A stretch of DNA of 64,000 nucleotides from an uncultured Collinsella sp. (GCA_900541035.1 UQIN01000003.1:62001-126000); one strand, 5' to 3'. Positions 51,110 to 60,547 are shown, counted from the stretch's first letter. The notes: generated by a model from the sequence alone, not told the origin. Translations and numbers: made by a program.

Positions 51110-51241
51110 ACGGCTCATTACGAAACAAACTTGCATAGAATTGTTTCGAAATGCGTTCTTATACACAAAAGCCTTCAAATAGCGTTAAACTATTCAATCA
51201 CTGATTGATTGTCTCCGCCATCTTTTGGAGAGAGGGTTTGT

Positions 51242-51679
51242 ATGGCTAAAAAACGCAATGGGCGCCAGGATGCCATTAGAGATATTGTGCGCAATAAGGA
51301 CGTCCGCACGCAGCGCGTGCTGGTCGATGAGCTCCGCGCTATGGGCTTTGATTGCACGCAGGCGACTGTCTCTCGCGATATTGCCGATATGGGGCTGCGT
51401 AAGCTCCCTGAGGGCATCTATGTTCTGGCAGAGGACCTGCACCTGCAGCGTATGGTTTCCGAGCTCGTAACGGGCGTTCTGCGCACCGATAATCTGGTTA
51501 TGATCAAGGCTCAGCCTGGTACGGCTTCCGGTATCGCCGCCGCCGTTGATGCGGCAGAGTTGCCCGATGTGCTTGGCTCGCTTGCCGGCAACGATACGAT
51601 TTTGGTTATTGCCCAGACGGCCGAGGACGGCGAGCGTCTCGAGGCGCTGATCAATAAGCTGAGCAATTCTCGCAAGTAG
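51242..51679 (+). CDS. argR: Arginine repressor ArgR
   Basis: 145 residues. Winged-helix N terminus (DCTQATVSRDIADMGLRKLP) and C-terminal arginine-binding oligomerisation domain (GTASGIAAAVDAAELPDVLG, then NDTILVIA). ATG 51242 follows GGAGAGAGG. The upstream 130 bp are AT-rich with TTCAATCA/TGATTGA-type half-sites that could be ARG boxes for autoregulation. No arginine gene is adjacent. Confidence 0.93.
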   Translation: MAKKRNGRQDAIRDIVRNKDVRTQRVLVDELRAMGFDCTQATVSRDIADMGLRKLPEGIYVLAEDLHLQRMVSELVTGVLRTDNLVMIKAQPGTASGIAAAVDAAELPDVLGSLAGNDTILVIAQTAEDGERLEALINKLSNSRK

Positions 51680-51728
51680 GCGTGCGGGTCGTGCGCTCGG
51701 CACTGTGCGCGTGACATGGTGGCTTGTA

Positions 51729-51764
51729 AGGGGTATCGACGTTGGTCGGTACCCCCCTTTTTTT
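51729..51764 (+). terminator. Terminator after argR
   Basis: GGGGTATCGAC at 51730-51740 pairs with GTCGGTACCCC at 51745-51755 around GTTG (one mismatch), followed by seven T. Confidence 0.93.
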
Positions 51765-51805
51765 GTTTGCCGGTATAAAGACCGCCCATCAGGTCGCATT
51801 AAACT

Positions 51806-51845
51806 AAAAAGGCCCCCGAGCAGTTTAATAAGCTGCTCGGGGGCC
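51806..51845 (-). terminator. Terminator of the PBP gene (minus strand)
   Basis: GGCCCCCGAGCAG at 51811-51823 and CTGCTCGGGGGCC at 51833-51845 form a perfect 13-bp stem. On the minus strand it is followed by TTTTTAG. It lies 25 bp after the PBP stop. Confidence 0.92.
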
Positions 51846-51870
51846 TTGTTGCTAATGGCCGGATGAATTT

Positions 51871-54069
51871 CTAGCCAACAGTATCGTCAGGCGTGGGCGA
51901 GGGGTCGGGAGTGGGCGTAGGCGTGGGCGTAGGCGTGCCGCCATCGCCGCCGGTCGAACCACCAGTGGAGCCGCCCGTCGAGCCACCGGTCGTTCCGGTG
52001 CCGCCGGTGGTGTCGCCGCCCGTGGTCTCGGTGGTCGTGGTCGTCGTGGTAGTCGTTGTGGTGGTTTCCTCTTCGTCCTCGTTCTCGTCCTTGTCGTCGT
52101 TCTCCGTCTTCTTGGTGTTGTTGGTGCCGTAGAACTTCCAGACGCTGTTGTTCTTGTAGGTGGGCGCCGTTCCGGTCGCAAACTCCTCGCGCTCGGTACC
52201 GGTCAGAACGGTGTTCATAAACCGCTTAAAGACAGGCAGGTTGGTGCTGTCGCCCAGCAGGTCTGTGCCGTATTTTTGGATGGGAATCTCGCCCGCGGAA
52301 TAGCCGGTCCACAGGGCGCACGCCAGCTGCGGGGTATAGCCGCAGAACCACAGGTTGGTGGTGTTGTCGGTGGTGCCCGTCTTGCCGGCATAGGGCTGGT
52401 TGACGCTCAGGGCGCCGGCAGCACCCGTACCGCCGCCCTTCATGACGCCGGACAGAACATCGGTGACCGCGGCGGCCTCGCCCTCGGTAAGTACCTGTGA
52501 GGGATTGTCGGTGTGCTGGTACAGCACCGAACCGGTGCGAGAGTCAATCTCGGTGATGGCGATCGGCTGGCGATAGTAGCCGCCGTTGGCAAACGTCGCG
52601 TAGGCGGCGGCCATCTCGAGCGGCGAGATCGAGCCGGTGCCGAGGGTCATGACGGGAACGTCCTCGATGTTGTCCTTGGCGGGATCGATGCCGAGCTTTT
52701 TGACGAGCGAGATGATCTTGCTGTTGCCGACGGCTTCCGCCACCTGGATGTAGCCGGTGTTGGAGGAGTATGCCGTCGCCTGCTTAAGCGTGATGTTGCC
52801 ATAGCTATGCTTGGCGTAGTTTTGGACCTCGGTCGTGGTGCCCTTGGCCTTGAGCGGCGAGTTGCAGTTGAGGGTGACGTTGGGGTTCATGCCGTTTTGG
52901 ATGGCAGTTGCCAGCGTAAAGGCCTTAAAGGTGGAGCCGACGGGACGCTTGGCCGTGGCATGGTTTACGTGGTTCTCGTCGGCGTTGTAGTCATAGCCGC
53001 CCACCATGCACTTGATGTAGCCGGTCTTGGGGTCGACGACGACCATGCCCATGTCCAGGCCGTCGAGTGAGAGCGTGTCGAGCTGCTCGCGGACGGCATT
53101 CTCTGCCACCTGCTGCATCGTGGGGTCGATGGTGGTCTTGACGGTCAGGCCGCCCTTAAAGAGCACGTCGGTCGAGAACTCCTGCTCCAGCAGCTGCTTA
53201 ACATAGGCGACAAAGTAGGGCTGCGAGTATACGTCGACGCCGCTGCCCGAAATCTCGGTCACGTTGAGGGTGATGGGCTCGGCCTGTGCGGCATCGTGCT
53301 CCTCCTGGGTGATGTGGCCCAGGCGCAGCATGTTGTCGAGGACCTTGTTGCGGCGAGACAGTGCCAGGTCGGGGTTGACCGTGGGGTCGTACTGCGAAGG
53401 CGAGTTGGGAAGGCCGATGAGCAGCGCGGCTTCGCTCAGGGTGAGGTCGGCGGCGCTCTTGGACAGATAGGTCTCAGCTGCGGCCTCAATACCGTAGGCG
53501 CCGTGGCCGTAGTAGATGGTGTTGAGGTACATCATGAGGATCTCGTCTTTGGAGTACATGTCCTCCATCTTGATGGCGATGTAGGCCTCGCGCACCTTAC
53601 GCTCGATGGTCGAGTCGAACTGCTCCTCCTGCAGAATGGTGTTGCGCACCAGCTGCTGGGTGATAGTCGAGGCGCCTTCGTGCCCGCCGCCGAGGGTTGC
53701 CACCGCAGCACGCGCGATACCCCACAGGTCGATACCGCCGTGCTCGTAGAAGCGCTCGTCCTCGACGTCAACGGTGCCCTGCAGCACGTAGGGGGAGACC
53801 TCGTCCTTGGTGATGGACTTGCGGTTTTGCGTGTAGAAGCTCGCGATCTTGTTGCCGTTGCAGTCGACGATCTCGGTGGGCTCGCTCACCAGATACGCGT
53901 TGGCGTCGGTGTAGTCGGGCAGATCGGACAGCCAGCGGTTGACGTTGCCGACCATGCCGATGCCAAATGCCACGCCCGCGATAAGCAAAAAGCCCAAAAA
54001 CGAGAGCAGGATTATGGGCAGGGCATGCGTCTTTGAACGGCTGCGTCCCTGTCGTTGGCGAGGACCCAT
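51871..54069 (-). CDS. Class A penicillin-binding protein (transglycosylase/transpeptidase)
   Basis: 732 residues. An N-terminal membrane anchor (IILLSFLGFLLIAGVAFGIG) is followed by a GT51 transglycosylase with the catalytic Glu in VEDERFYEHGGID (about residue 105) and TITQQLVRN. The transpeptidase has SxxK in GSTFKAFT (about 378), SxN in SSNTGY (about 435) and GKTGTTDNT (about 563). The C-terminal tail is Asp/Glu-rich, then a run of about a dozen Thr, then GGS and PT repeats, probably spanning the wall. ATG 54069 follows GGAGG at seven bases. It polymerises and cross-links peptidoglycan. Confidence 0.95.
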   Translation of the reverse strand: MGPRQRQGRSRSKTHALPIILLSFLGFLLIAGVAFGIGMVGNVNRWLSDLPDYTDANAYLVSEPTEIVDCNGNKIASFYTQNRKSITKDEVSPYVLQGTVDVEDERFYEHGGIDLWGIARAAVATLGGGHEGASTITQQLVRNTILQEEQFDSTIERKVREAYIAIKMEDMYSKDEILMMYLNTIYYGHGAYGIEAAAETYLSKSAADLTLSEAALLIGLPNSPSQYDPTVNPDLALSRRNKVLDNMLRLGHITQEEHDAAQAEPITLNVTEISGSGVDVYSQPYFVAYVKQLLEQEFSTDVLFKGGLTVKTTIDPTMQQVAENAVREQLDTLSLDGLDMGMVVVDPKTGYIKCMVGGYDYNADENHVNHATAKRPVGSTFKAFTLATAIQNGMNPNVTLNCNSPLKAKGTTTEVQNYAKHSYGNITLKQATAYSSNTGYIQVAEAVGNSKIISLVKKLGIDPAKDNIEDVPVMTLGTGSISPLEMAAAYATFANGGYYRQPIAITEIDSRTGSVLYQHTDNPSQVLTEGEAAAVTDVLSGVMKGGGTGAAGALSVNQPYAGKTGTTDNTTNLWFCGYTPQLACALWTGYSAGEIPIQKYGTDLLGDSTNLPVFKRFMNTVLTGTEREEFATGTAPTYKNNSVWKFYGTNNTKKTENDDKDENEDEEETTTTTTTTTTTTETTGGDTTGGTGTTGGSTGGSTGGSTGGDGGTPTPTPTPTPDPSPTPDDTVG

Positions 54070-54231
54070 ATATTGACCTCCAGGTATGTCGTGCCGGACG
54101 GCGGATGTGCCGTCGGGGCAGGATGGACATAAGTTATTACACGATAAACCAAACGGGGCGCGCGAGGCCTCGTGTATGCTGGAAGACGGCATTTTTCAGA
54201 GTGAATGCATACCTTGGTAAGGAGTTTGCCG

Positions 54232-56190
54232 ATGGCGATTCGGGCGATGGGGCCGAGCGGACAATACGAGACTAGATTGGATGCTGCCGGTGCGGCGCTG
54301 CCCGAGCTGCTGGCGCCGGCGGGCGGGCTCGACCAGATGCTTGCGGCCATCGCCGCGGGTGCCGATGCCATCTATGCGGGGTTGGGCGGCTTTAACGCCC
54401 GTGTGAGCGCTCATGGCTTTACGGATGACGAGTTTGCGCGCGGTTGTGCCGTGGCGCATGCCCATGGCGTGCGTGTGTACGTGACGCTCAACGTGTTCGT
54501 GTTTGACGATGAACTGTCCGACGCGGTGGCGCTGGGAGCTCATGCACTGGAGCTGGGCGCCGATGCTCTGATTGTGGCCGATGCCGGGTTGGCCTGCGCG
54601 CTGCGCGCGGCGATTCCCGGGGTCGAGATTCACCTGTCCACGCAGGCGGGCGCTCATAGCGAGGGTGCCGTGCGGCTTGCCGCCGACGAGCTGGGGGTCG
54701 AGCGCGTGACGACGGCACGCGAGCTGACGGTCGACGAGATTGCGGCGCTATGTGCCACGGGCGTGCCCATCGAGGTATTCTGCCACGGTGCGATTTGCAT
54801 CGGCTATTCGGGGGCGTGCGAGTTCTCGGCCCTGCGGCGTGGGCGCTCGGCGATGCGCGGCGACTGCACACAGCCGTGCCGTCTGGCGTACGACCTAGTG
54901 GACGAGGCGGGGGAGAGCGTCGTTTCCGTTGAGGGCGATCGTCTACTGTGTCCGCGCGACTATCTGGGCATCACGCACCTGCCCGAGCTTGTTGGGGCCG
55001 GGGTGGCGTCGCTCAAGATCGAGGGGCGCATGAAGAACCCCGATTACGTATTCAACGTGGTGCGGGTGTGGCGCCGGGCACTCGATATGCTGTGCGACGG
55101 CGCGTGGGACCCCGGTGCCGTGGAAGAGCTTGAGCGCGAGCTGGGAAGGTCGTTTAACCGTGGGTTTACCGATGCGTACCTGCGAGGGCGTTCGGGTGCC
55201 GAGCTGATGAGCTTTGAGCGCGCAATTAACCAGGGCGTGCGCGTGGGGCGCTTGGTCGCTGTGGGCCACGAAGAGGTGACCGTTGAGCTCGACGCCGCCG
55301 TGGCGGCGGGTGACACGCTCGAGATTCGGTTCTATCCGGGTGTCGACGCGCGTCCCGATGTGCCCAAGCGCTGGCCGCAGGTGCCCTGCCCGGTGGATGC
55401 CGCAGCGGGGAAGCGCGTCGTCGTGCATTGCAAGCGTAAGGTGGACACGGGCTGCGAAGTGTACCTGATTCGCAGCGCCGGTGTGTTGGATCAGACGGCG
55501 GCGGTGTTGGAGCGCATGCGGGCCGAGGCGGATGCGATTGCGCCCGCTGCGCACGCCGTTGAGGTGCTGCCCTTTGAGGGCGTTGCGGTGGATGGCGGTG
55601 CGTCGACGGAGTCGGTGGAGTGCACGGTTCCCACTCGCATGGTTTTTGCTTGGCAGCTGATGGATGCCGACCCGCGCGGAGAACTCGATTTGTCCGACGC
55701 CGTTGTGGTGCTTGACGAGGTGTGCCGCACGGGTGACGCTGACCGGACTCGCTCACTGATGCAGCGTGCCGGGCGCGTCGTCTGCCGCAACCTGGGACAG
55801 GTGGTGATCGCTCGCGAGCTGGGCGTGACGTTTGACGTGGCGGCGCCGGTGTTCTGCGCGAATCGGGCCACGCTTGCCTGGCTGCGCGGACTCGGTGTGG
55901 GGCGGGTGTACTTGCCGGCCGAGTTGCTCGGCAATGATGCGGAGCGTATTGCCGAACTGGCTGCTGAGCCCGGCGTCTTGGGTCCGGTCGACGCCGACCG
56001 TCCCGAGCTTATGGTGTGCGAGCACTGCCTGCTGACCGCCGAGGGCGTCTGCGCCACCGATGCGACGGGACAGGTCCGTTGCCGCGACTGCTTGCGTCGT
56101 CGGCAGGTACGCTATCTGGTCGAGCGTGACGGTACACGTCTGCCGGTCGCCGTTGACGCGTGCGGCAGGACGAGGATTTTCCTGTCGTAG
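54232..56190 (+). CDS. U32 family peptidase (short form)
   Basis: 652 residues. ELLAPAGGLDQMLAAIAAGA opens the barrel; VFCHGAICIGYSGACEFSAL and RGDCTQPCRLAYDLVDEAG carry the conserved Cys; MVCEHCLLTAEGVC ends with more Cys and CRDC. ATG 54232 is chosen because TAAGGAG is seven bases upstream; the in-frame ATG at 54205 is not supported. It is paralogous to the gene at 3016-5511. Related proteins modify tRNA or rRNA; the role here is unknown. Confidence 0.88.
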   Translation: MAIRAMGPSGQYETRLDAAGAALPELLAPAGGLDQMLAAIAAGADAIYAGLGGFNARVSAHGFTDDEFARGCAVAHAHGVRVYVTLNVFVFDDELSDAVALGAHALELGADALIVADAGLACALRAAIPGVEIHLSTQAGAHSEGAVRLAADELGVERVTTARELTVDEIAALCATGVPIEVFCHGAICIGYSGACEFSALRRGRSAMRGDCTQPCRLAYDLVDEAGESVVSVEGDRLLCPRDYLGITHLPELVGAGVASLKIEGRMKNPDYVFNVVRVWRRALDMLCDGAWDPGAVEELERELGRSFNRGFTDAYLRGRSGAELMSFERAINQGVRVGRLVAVGHEEVTVELDAAVAAGDTLEIRFYPGVDARPDVPKRWPQVPCPVDAAAGKRVVVHCKRKVDTGCEVYLIRSAGVLDQTAAVLERMRAEADAIAPAAHAVEVLPFEGVAVDGGASTESVECTVPTRMVFAWQLMDADPRGELDLSDAVVVLDEVCRTGDADRTRSLMQRAGRVVCRNLGQVVIARELGVTFDVAAPVFCANRATLAWLRGLGVGRVYLPAELLGNDAERIAELAAEPGVLGPVDADRPELMVCEHCLLTAEGVCATDATGQVRCRDCLRRRQVRYLVERDGTRLPVAVDACGRTRIFLS

Positions 56191-56286
56191 GTGCCGCGTC
56201 GCGTCAGTTTGTTATCATATGAGAGTTTATGGACTTCCAGCACCGCCGTATCCGGTGAGGGTGCTATAGCAAAAGGAGGATACCCA

Positions 56287-57498
56287 ATGCTGTCTGTTGA
56301 CGAGCAAATGCGTATCATCACCTCGGGCGCCGCGCAGATCGTTCCCGAGGCCGACCTTCGCAAGAAGCTTGAGAAGGGCGAGCCCCTCAACATCAAGCTC
56401 GGCGTCGACCCCACCAGCCCCGACCTGCACCTGGGCCATGCCGTGCCGCTGCGCAAGATGCGCCAGTTCCAGGACCTGGGCCACAACGTCACCCTTATCA
56501 TCGGCAACGGCACCGCGCTGATCGGCGATCCCTCGGGCAAGAACTCCACGCGTCCGCAGCTTTCGCAGGAGCAGATCGAGGCCAACGCCGAGACCTACGT
56601 GAGCCAGGCCATGAAGATCCTGGATCCCGAGAAGACCACCATCGTGCACAACGGTGACTGGATCCTTTCGATGGACCTGGCCGGTCTGCTGCAGGTATGC
56701 TCCAAGTTCACCGTCGCCCGCATTCTTGAGCGCGACGACTTTACTAAGCGCTACCAGTCTCAGACGCCGATCGCCCTGCACGAGTTCCTGTACCCCGTGA
56801 TGCAGGCCTTCGACTCCGTTCAGATCAAGGCCGACGTGGAGATGGGCGGCACCGACCAGCTCTTCAACCTGCTCGCTGGTCGCGAGCTCATGGAGAAGAT
56901 GGGTATGGAGCCGCAGATTGCGCTCACCATGCCGCTGCTCGAGGGCACCGATGGCGTCCGTAAGATGTCCAAGTCCTACGGTAACTACATCGGCCTGACC
57001 GACGCGCCCAAGGATATGTTCGGCAAGACCATGTCCATCCCCGACGAGATGATTGGCAAGTACTACCGCCTGGCGAGCTCGCTCACCCCGGCCGAGGTCG
57101 ACAAGATCGACGCTGCTCTGGCCGACGGCTCTGCCGATCCCTATGAGCTCAAGCGCGCTCTGGGTCGCGACCTGTGCGACACCTACCACGGCGCCGGTGC
57201 CGGCGACGAGGCTCAGGCCGAGTTCGACCGCGTGTTCAAGGAGGGCCAGCTTGCCGACTTCCCCGAGAAGCATGTCGAGCTGACCGTCAACGACGAGGGC
57301 CAGATCTACCTCGCCGGCCTGCTCAAGGACTTGGGCCTTTCGGCGAGCGCCGGCCAGGCTCGTCGCGATATCGACGGCGGTGGCGTCAAGATTAACGGCA
57401 AGGCCGTGGCTCCCAAGAGCTACAACATCGATCCCAGCGCCCTCAAACTGGGCGACACCCTCTCCGTAGGCAAGCGCAAGGGCTTCAAGTTGGTCTAA
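56287..57498 (+). CDS. tyrS: Tyrosyl-tRNA synthetase
   Basis: 403 residues, class I. The HIGH-type motif is HLGHA in SPDLHLGHAVPL (about residue 45); KMSKS appears exactly near residue 226. The C-terminal S4 RNA-binding domain (SASAGQARRDIDGGGVKING) binds tRNA. ATG 56287 follows AAAAGGAGG; the frame is open upstream without a site. The order of motifs suggests the TyrZ-like type. Confidence 0.95.
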   Translation: MLSVDEQMRIITSGAAQIVPEADLRKKLEKGEPLNIKLGVDPTSPDLHLGHAVPLRKMRQFQDLGHNVTLIIGNGTALIGDPSGKNSTRPQLSQEQIEANAETYVSQAMKILDPEKTTIVHNGDWILSMDLAGLLQVCSKFTVARILERDDFTKRYQSQTPIALHEFLYPVMQAFDSVQIKADVEMGGTDQLFNLLAGRELMEKMGMEPQIALTMPLLEGTDGVRKMSKSYGNYIGLTDAPKDMFGKTMSIPDEMIGKYYRLASSLTPAEVDKIDAALADGSADPYELKRALGRDLCDTYHGAGAGDEAQAEFDRVFKEGQLADFPEKHVELTVNDEGQIYLAGLLKDLGLSASAGQARRDIDGGGVKINGKAVAPKSYNIDPSALKLGDTLSVGKRKGFKLV

Positions 57499-57525
57499 CG
57501 AGCGAGTTGACCTCACAAGTGCAAT

Positions 57526-57561
57526 AAGGCCGCAGCCGGGAATCCCGACTGCGGCCTTTTT
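57526..57561 (+). terminator. Terminator after tyrS
   Basis: AAGGCCGCAG and CTGCGGCCTT form a 10-bp stem, with an inner CGGGAATCCCG hairpin and TTTTT following. Confidence 0.95.
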
Positions 57562-57624
57562 GGTTACGACGATCCCATGGGGACGGAGGGATCATTTGGC
57601 GGTGCCGTTAAGCGGAGAGGCGTA

Positions 57625-57700
57625 TTGTTGACCCATCGTTTGGGCATACAATGGCTATTGGTTTGCTGCGGTGAAGGTCTGTCCGCTCCGCAGCTTTTTT
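57625..57700 (+). promoter_or_regulatory. ade: ade promoter and terminator-like leader hairpin
   Basis: TTGTTG 57625-57630 and TACAAT 57647-57652 (16-bp spacer) place the start near 57659. A hairpin follows at once: GCTGCGG 57665-57671 with CCGCAGC 57688-57694, then TTTTTT. It has all parts of an intrinsic terminator but lies between promoter and gene, so it may attenuate transcription. No purine riboswitch fold is recognisable. Confidence 0.5.
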
Positions 57701-57720
57701 CTACGGTTAAAGGAGTATGT

Positions 57721-59541
57721 ATGTCCGTTGAGGTCATGAGGTCTGTGATCGAGGCCGCCGAGGGGCGCGTGCCCGTCGACACGCTGTTTACCAATGCGCA
57801 GATTGTCGACGTGTATGGCCAGCGTGTGGCGCCCGGTAGCGTTGCTGTCAAGGACGGTGTAATCGTCGGCGTGCTCTACGATGGTCGCGACGATGCCGCT
57901 GGCACCTACGAGGCAACTGAGGTCATCGACTGCCAGGGTCGCTATCTCGCTCCCGGTTTTATTGACGGGCATCTGCATATCGAGTCTTCGAACATCCGTC
58001 CCGCCGAGTATGCTCGCATGGCCGCGACGCGCGGTACTACCACCGCCATTGCCGACAGCCACGAGATTGCCAATGTTGCCGGTCTCGACGGCTTGCGCTT
58101 TATGATCGAGGATGGTCGCCGCGCGCCCATCTCCATCAAGTACATGATGCCTTCGTGCGTGCCCGCGCTGCCCGACGAGCAGGCCGGTGCCGTTATTTCG
58201 GCTGCCGATATGCAGGCGTTTTTTGCCGAGCATCCAGGCGATGTCTTTGGTCTGGGCGAAATGATGAACCTGCCGGGCGTCTTTATGGCCGACCCCGAGA
58301 CCTGTGCTCGCATCGATGCTGCCAACCAGACGCCGTCCAAGCAGGTTGACGGCCACGCGCCGCTCGTTGCCGGTAAGGACCTCAATGCCTATGCCGCAGC
58401 GGGCATTATCGCCGACCACGAGTCGACGATTCCCGAGGAGGCACTCGACAAGCTATCTCGCGGCATGTATGTGATGCTGCGTGAAGGCACGTGCAGCCAT
58501 GACCTGGCCAATCTATCGCCGATGCTGCTGGAGAATCCCGCGCGCGCCCGCCGCTGCTGCTTTGCGACCGACGACCGCGCTCCCTCCGATGCTCTTTCGA
58601 CCGGCATGATCGACAATGCCTGCCGCGTGGCCATCGAGGTCGGCGTCGACCCGGTGGTCGCCATCTCCATGGCGTCCCTTTCCACGGCTGAGGCATTTGG
58701 CCTGGACCACGGCTGCCGCGACCCGCACGAGCTCCGCGGCGCAATCGCCCCGGGCAAGCGCGCCGACCTGCTGTTGCTTGATGACCTGACGTTTGCCAAG
58801 GCTCCGCATCGCGTATATGCCGCCGGTGCTCTGGTGGCGCAGGATGGCACCTTTGTGGGCGAGGTCGCACCCGAGACGGCCGATGTCGCCTCTCTTGCCG
58901 ATGAGCTGCGTGCTTCCGTTAAGCTGCCGAAGCTTTCGCTCGACGTATTCGATTATGCCTTTAAGCCGGGCGAGGCCGTTATCGATGTCATCCCGGGTAT
59001 GGCTATCACGGGTATGGCCCGCCCCGAGAGCGCCGAGGACTTGCGTCGCATTATGCTTATCGAGCGCCATGGCCGCGGCGTGTCGCTGCAGGCCGAGGGC
59101 GTCGACGGCGACGGCCCCGCTGGCCTGGGCCTGGTTGGCAAGCATATCGGTCGCGGCTGGGTGCGTGGCTTTACCATCACCGGTGGTGCCATTGCCTCCA
59201 CGATCGGCCACGACTCGCACAACGTGTGCGTGGTGGGCGACAACGCCGCCGATATGATGGCTGCCGTTGAGGCCGTGGGCCAGGGCGGCCACGTGCTGGT
59301 GCGCAACGGCGAGGTTGTGGCGCGCATTCCGCTGGCGCTCGGTGGCCTGATGAGCGAGGGCACGGCCGAGGACGTTGCCGCGCAGCACGATGACTTTATG
59401 GTCAAGGCGCGCGCCATGGGTATTGAGCCGCCGCTCGACCCCATCATGGGCATCATCTTCCTGCCCCTGCCGGTCATCCCGACGCTCCGCATCCGCCCCG
59501 AGGGCATGTTCGACGTTACAACCTTCACCTACGCCGACTAG
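57721..59541 (+). CDS. ade: Adenine deaminase
   Basis: 606 residues of the AdeC type, converting adenine to hypoxanthine and ammonia. The metal site is DGHLHIESSNIRPAEYARMA (about residue 82); ADSHEIANVAG and the C-terminal TIGHDSHNVCVVGDNAADMM are diagnostic. ATG 57721 follows AAAGGAG at five bases. It feeds hypoxanthine to xanthine dehydrogenase, so it probably cooperates with the purine module at 7-39 kb although distant. Its stop codon lies inside a repeat element. Confidence 0.95.
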   Translation: MSVEVMRSVIEAAEGRVPVDTLFTNAQIVDVYGQRVAPGSVAVKDGVIVGVLYDGRDDAAGTYEATEVIDCQGRYLAPGFIDGHLHIESSNIRPAEYARMAATRGTTTAIADSHEIANVAGLDGLRFMIEDGRRAPISIKYMMPSCVPALPDEQAGAVISAADMQAFFAEHPGDVFGLGEMMNLPGVFMADPETCARIDAANQTPSKQVDGHAPLVAGKDLNAYAAAGIIADHESTIPEEALDKLSRGMYVMLREGTCSHDLANLSPMLLENPARARRCCFATDDRAPSDALSTGMIDNACRVAIEVGVDPVVAISMASLSTAEAFGLDHGCRDPHELRGAIAPGKRADLLLLDDLTFAKAPHRVYAAGALVAQDGTFVGEVAPETADVASLADELRASVKLPKLSLDVFDYAFKPGEAVIDVIPGMAITGMARPESAEDLRRIMLIERHGRGVSLQAEGVDGDGPAGLGLVGKHIGRGWVRGFTITGGAIASTIGHDSHNVCVVGDNAADMMAAVEAVGQGGHVLVRNGEVVARIPLALGGLMSEGTAEDVAAQHDDFMVKARAMGIEPPLDPIMGIIFLPLPVIPTLRIRPEGMFDVTTFTYAD

Positions 59542-59581
59542 TCATCGGGGACGTTCTTAAACGACTAGTCATTGGGGACGC
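59536..59581. repeat. GGGGACG repeat element, left copy
   Basis: GACTAGTCATCGGGGACGTT and onward contains two direct copies of AGTCATYGGGGACG. It provides the TAG stop of ade. An inverted copy of nearly the same 45 bp lies at 60610-60654. Confidence 0.8.
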
Positions 59582-59648
59582 TCTTTGGCGGGCTGCCTGA
59601 CGCCGCGACCGTAGGGCCTCTGGCATGTGTGAGCTATTTGCCAGGTCC

Positions 59649-59742
59649 TTGTAACGTTTACGCCCGCGGAGTCTTATTTGAGCTCCCTTTGGGTACGTTG
59701 GAATCGGATACGCGTTCGATTCCAACAAGCCCGAAGGGAGCT
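59649..59742 (+). promoter_or_regulatory. Promoter and RBS-sequestering hairpin of the HAD gene
   Basis: TTGTAA 59649-59654 and TCTTAT 59672-59677 (17-bp spacer) are a possible promoter. The transcript would begin with a long hairpin: AGCTCCCTTTGGG 59681-59693 with CCCGAAGGGAGCT 59730-59742, and an inner stem TTGGAATCG/CGATTCCAA. The 3' arm contains GAAGGGAG, the only ribosome site for the gene, so folding would block translation. Bases 59582-59648 show nothing else. Confidence 0.55.
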
Positions 59743-59747
59743 TTTCT

Positions 59748-60542
59748 ATGTTTAAACTGATTGCATCCGATATGGACGGCACACTGCTTGACGAAAACGG
59801 CCAGGTGCCTCCCGAGACCTACGAACTGATTCTGGCGCTACACGAGCATGGTGTGCATTTCGCTGCATCGTCAGGTCGTCGCTACGATCGCCTGTGCGAG
59901 TTCTTTGCGCCCGTTCGCGACAAGATGGACTTTGTCGCCGCTAACGGCGCCCAGGTCTACGCCGACGGTAAGATGGTAGACCGTGAGGTGTATTCCCACC
60001 TGGCGATTCGAAGGCTCGCCCAAGCCGTCAGGACGTTTCCCAATCTGCATCTTGCGCTCTTTGACCGAACCAAGTCCTTCCTGCTCGATGACGAGTGCAA
60101 GTTCGTGCGTGAGGTCGATAAGGACCTTCCCAATGCCGAGCGCATTTGGGAGCTGCCCGATCCCAGCGTAAATATCATCAAAGCGAGTATCTTTTGCGAC
60201 GACAGTGCGGTTATGGACAGCGCGTACGTGCTACAGCGCGAACTTGGTCAGCTCTTTACTTTTGCGCCTTCGGGCAACGCGTGGATCGATGCCATGCAGC
60301 CTGGTGTGTCGAAGGCCTCGGGTATCGCGCAGCTCGCGGAGCATTACGGCATTGGTCGCGACGAGGTCATGGCGTTTGGCGACTCGATGAACGACTACGA
60401 GATCATTCGCTTTGTCGGCACGGGCTGCGCGATGGAAAACGCGCGCCCCGCGCTCAAGGCGGTGGCCGATCGTGTGGTGGGTTGTAACCGCGACCACGCC
60501 GTCCAGCAGGAGCTCCGTCGCGTGCTGGAGAGTCTCTCCTAA
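59748..60542 (+). CDS. Cof-type HAD superfamily phosphatase, copy 1
   Basis: 264 residues. HAD motif I is IASDMDGTLLDENG (nucleophile Asp about residue 8), motif II AASSGR, and motif III/IV KASGIAQLAEHYG and AFGDSMNDYEI. It has a type IIB cap. Members dephosphorylate sugar phosphates, FMN or similar compounds; the substrate is unknown. It is convergent with a second Cof-type gene, and both are bracketed by inverted repeats. Confidence 0.9.
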   Translation: MFKLIASDMDGTLLDENGQVPPETYELILALHEHGVHFAASSGRRYDRLCEFFAPVRDKMDFVAANGAQVYADGKMVDREVYSHLAIRRLAQAVRTFPNLHLALFDRTKSFLLDDECKFVREVDKDLPNAERIWELPDPSVNIIKASIFCDDSAVMDSAYVLQRELGQLFTFAPSGNAWIDAMQPGVSKASGIAQLAEHYGIGRDEVMAFGDSMNDYEIIRFVGTGCAMENARPALKAVADRVVGCNRDHAVQQELRRVLESLS

Positions 60543-60547
60543 TCCGG

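Noticed and set aside
57563..57720. Purine riboswitch upstream of ade
   Set aside because: The conserved P1/J/P2/P3 loop sequences of the purine class are absent; only a terminator-like hairpin is seen.
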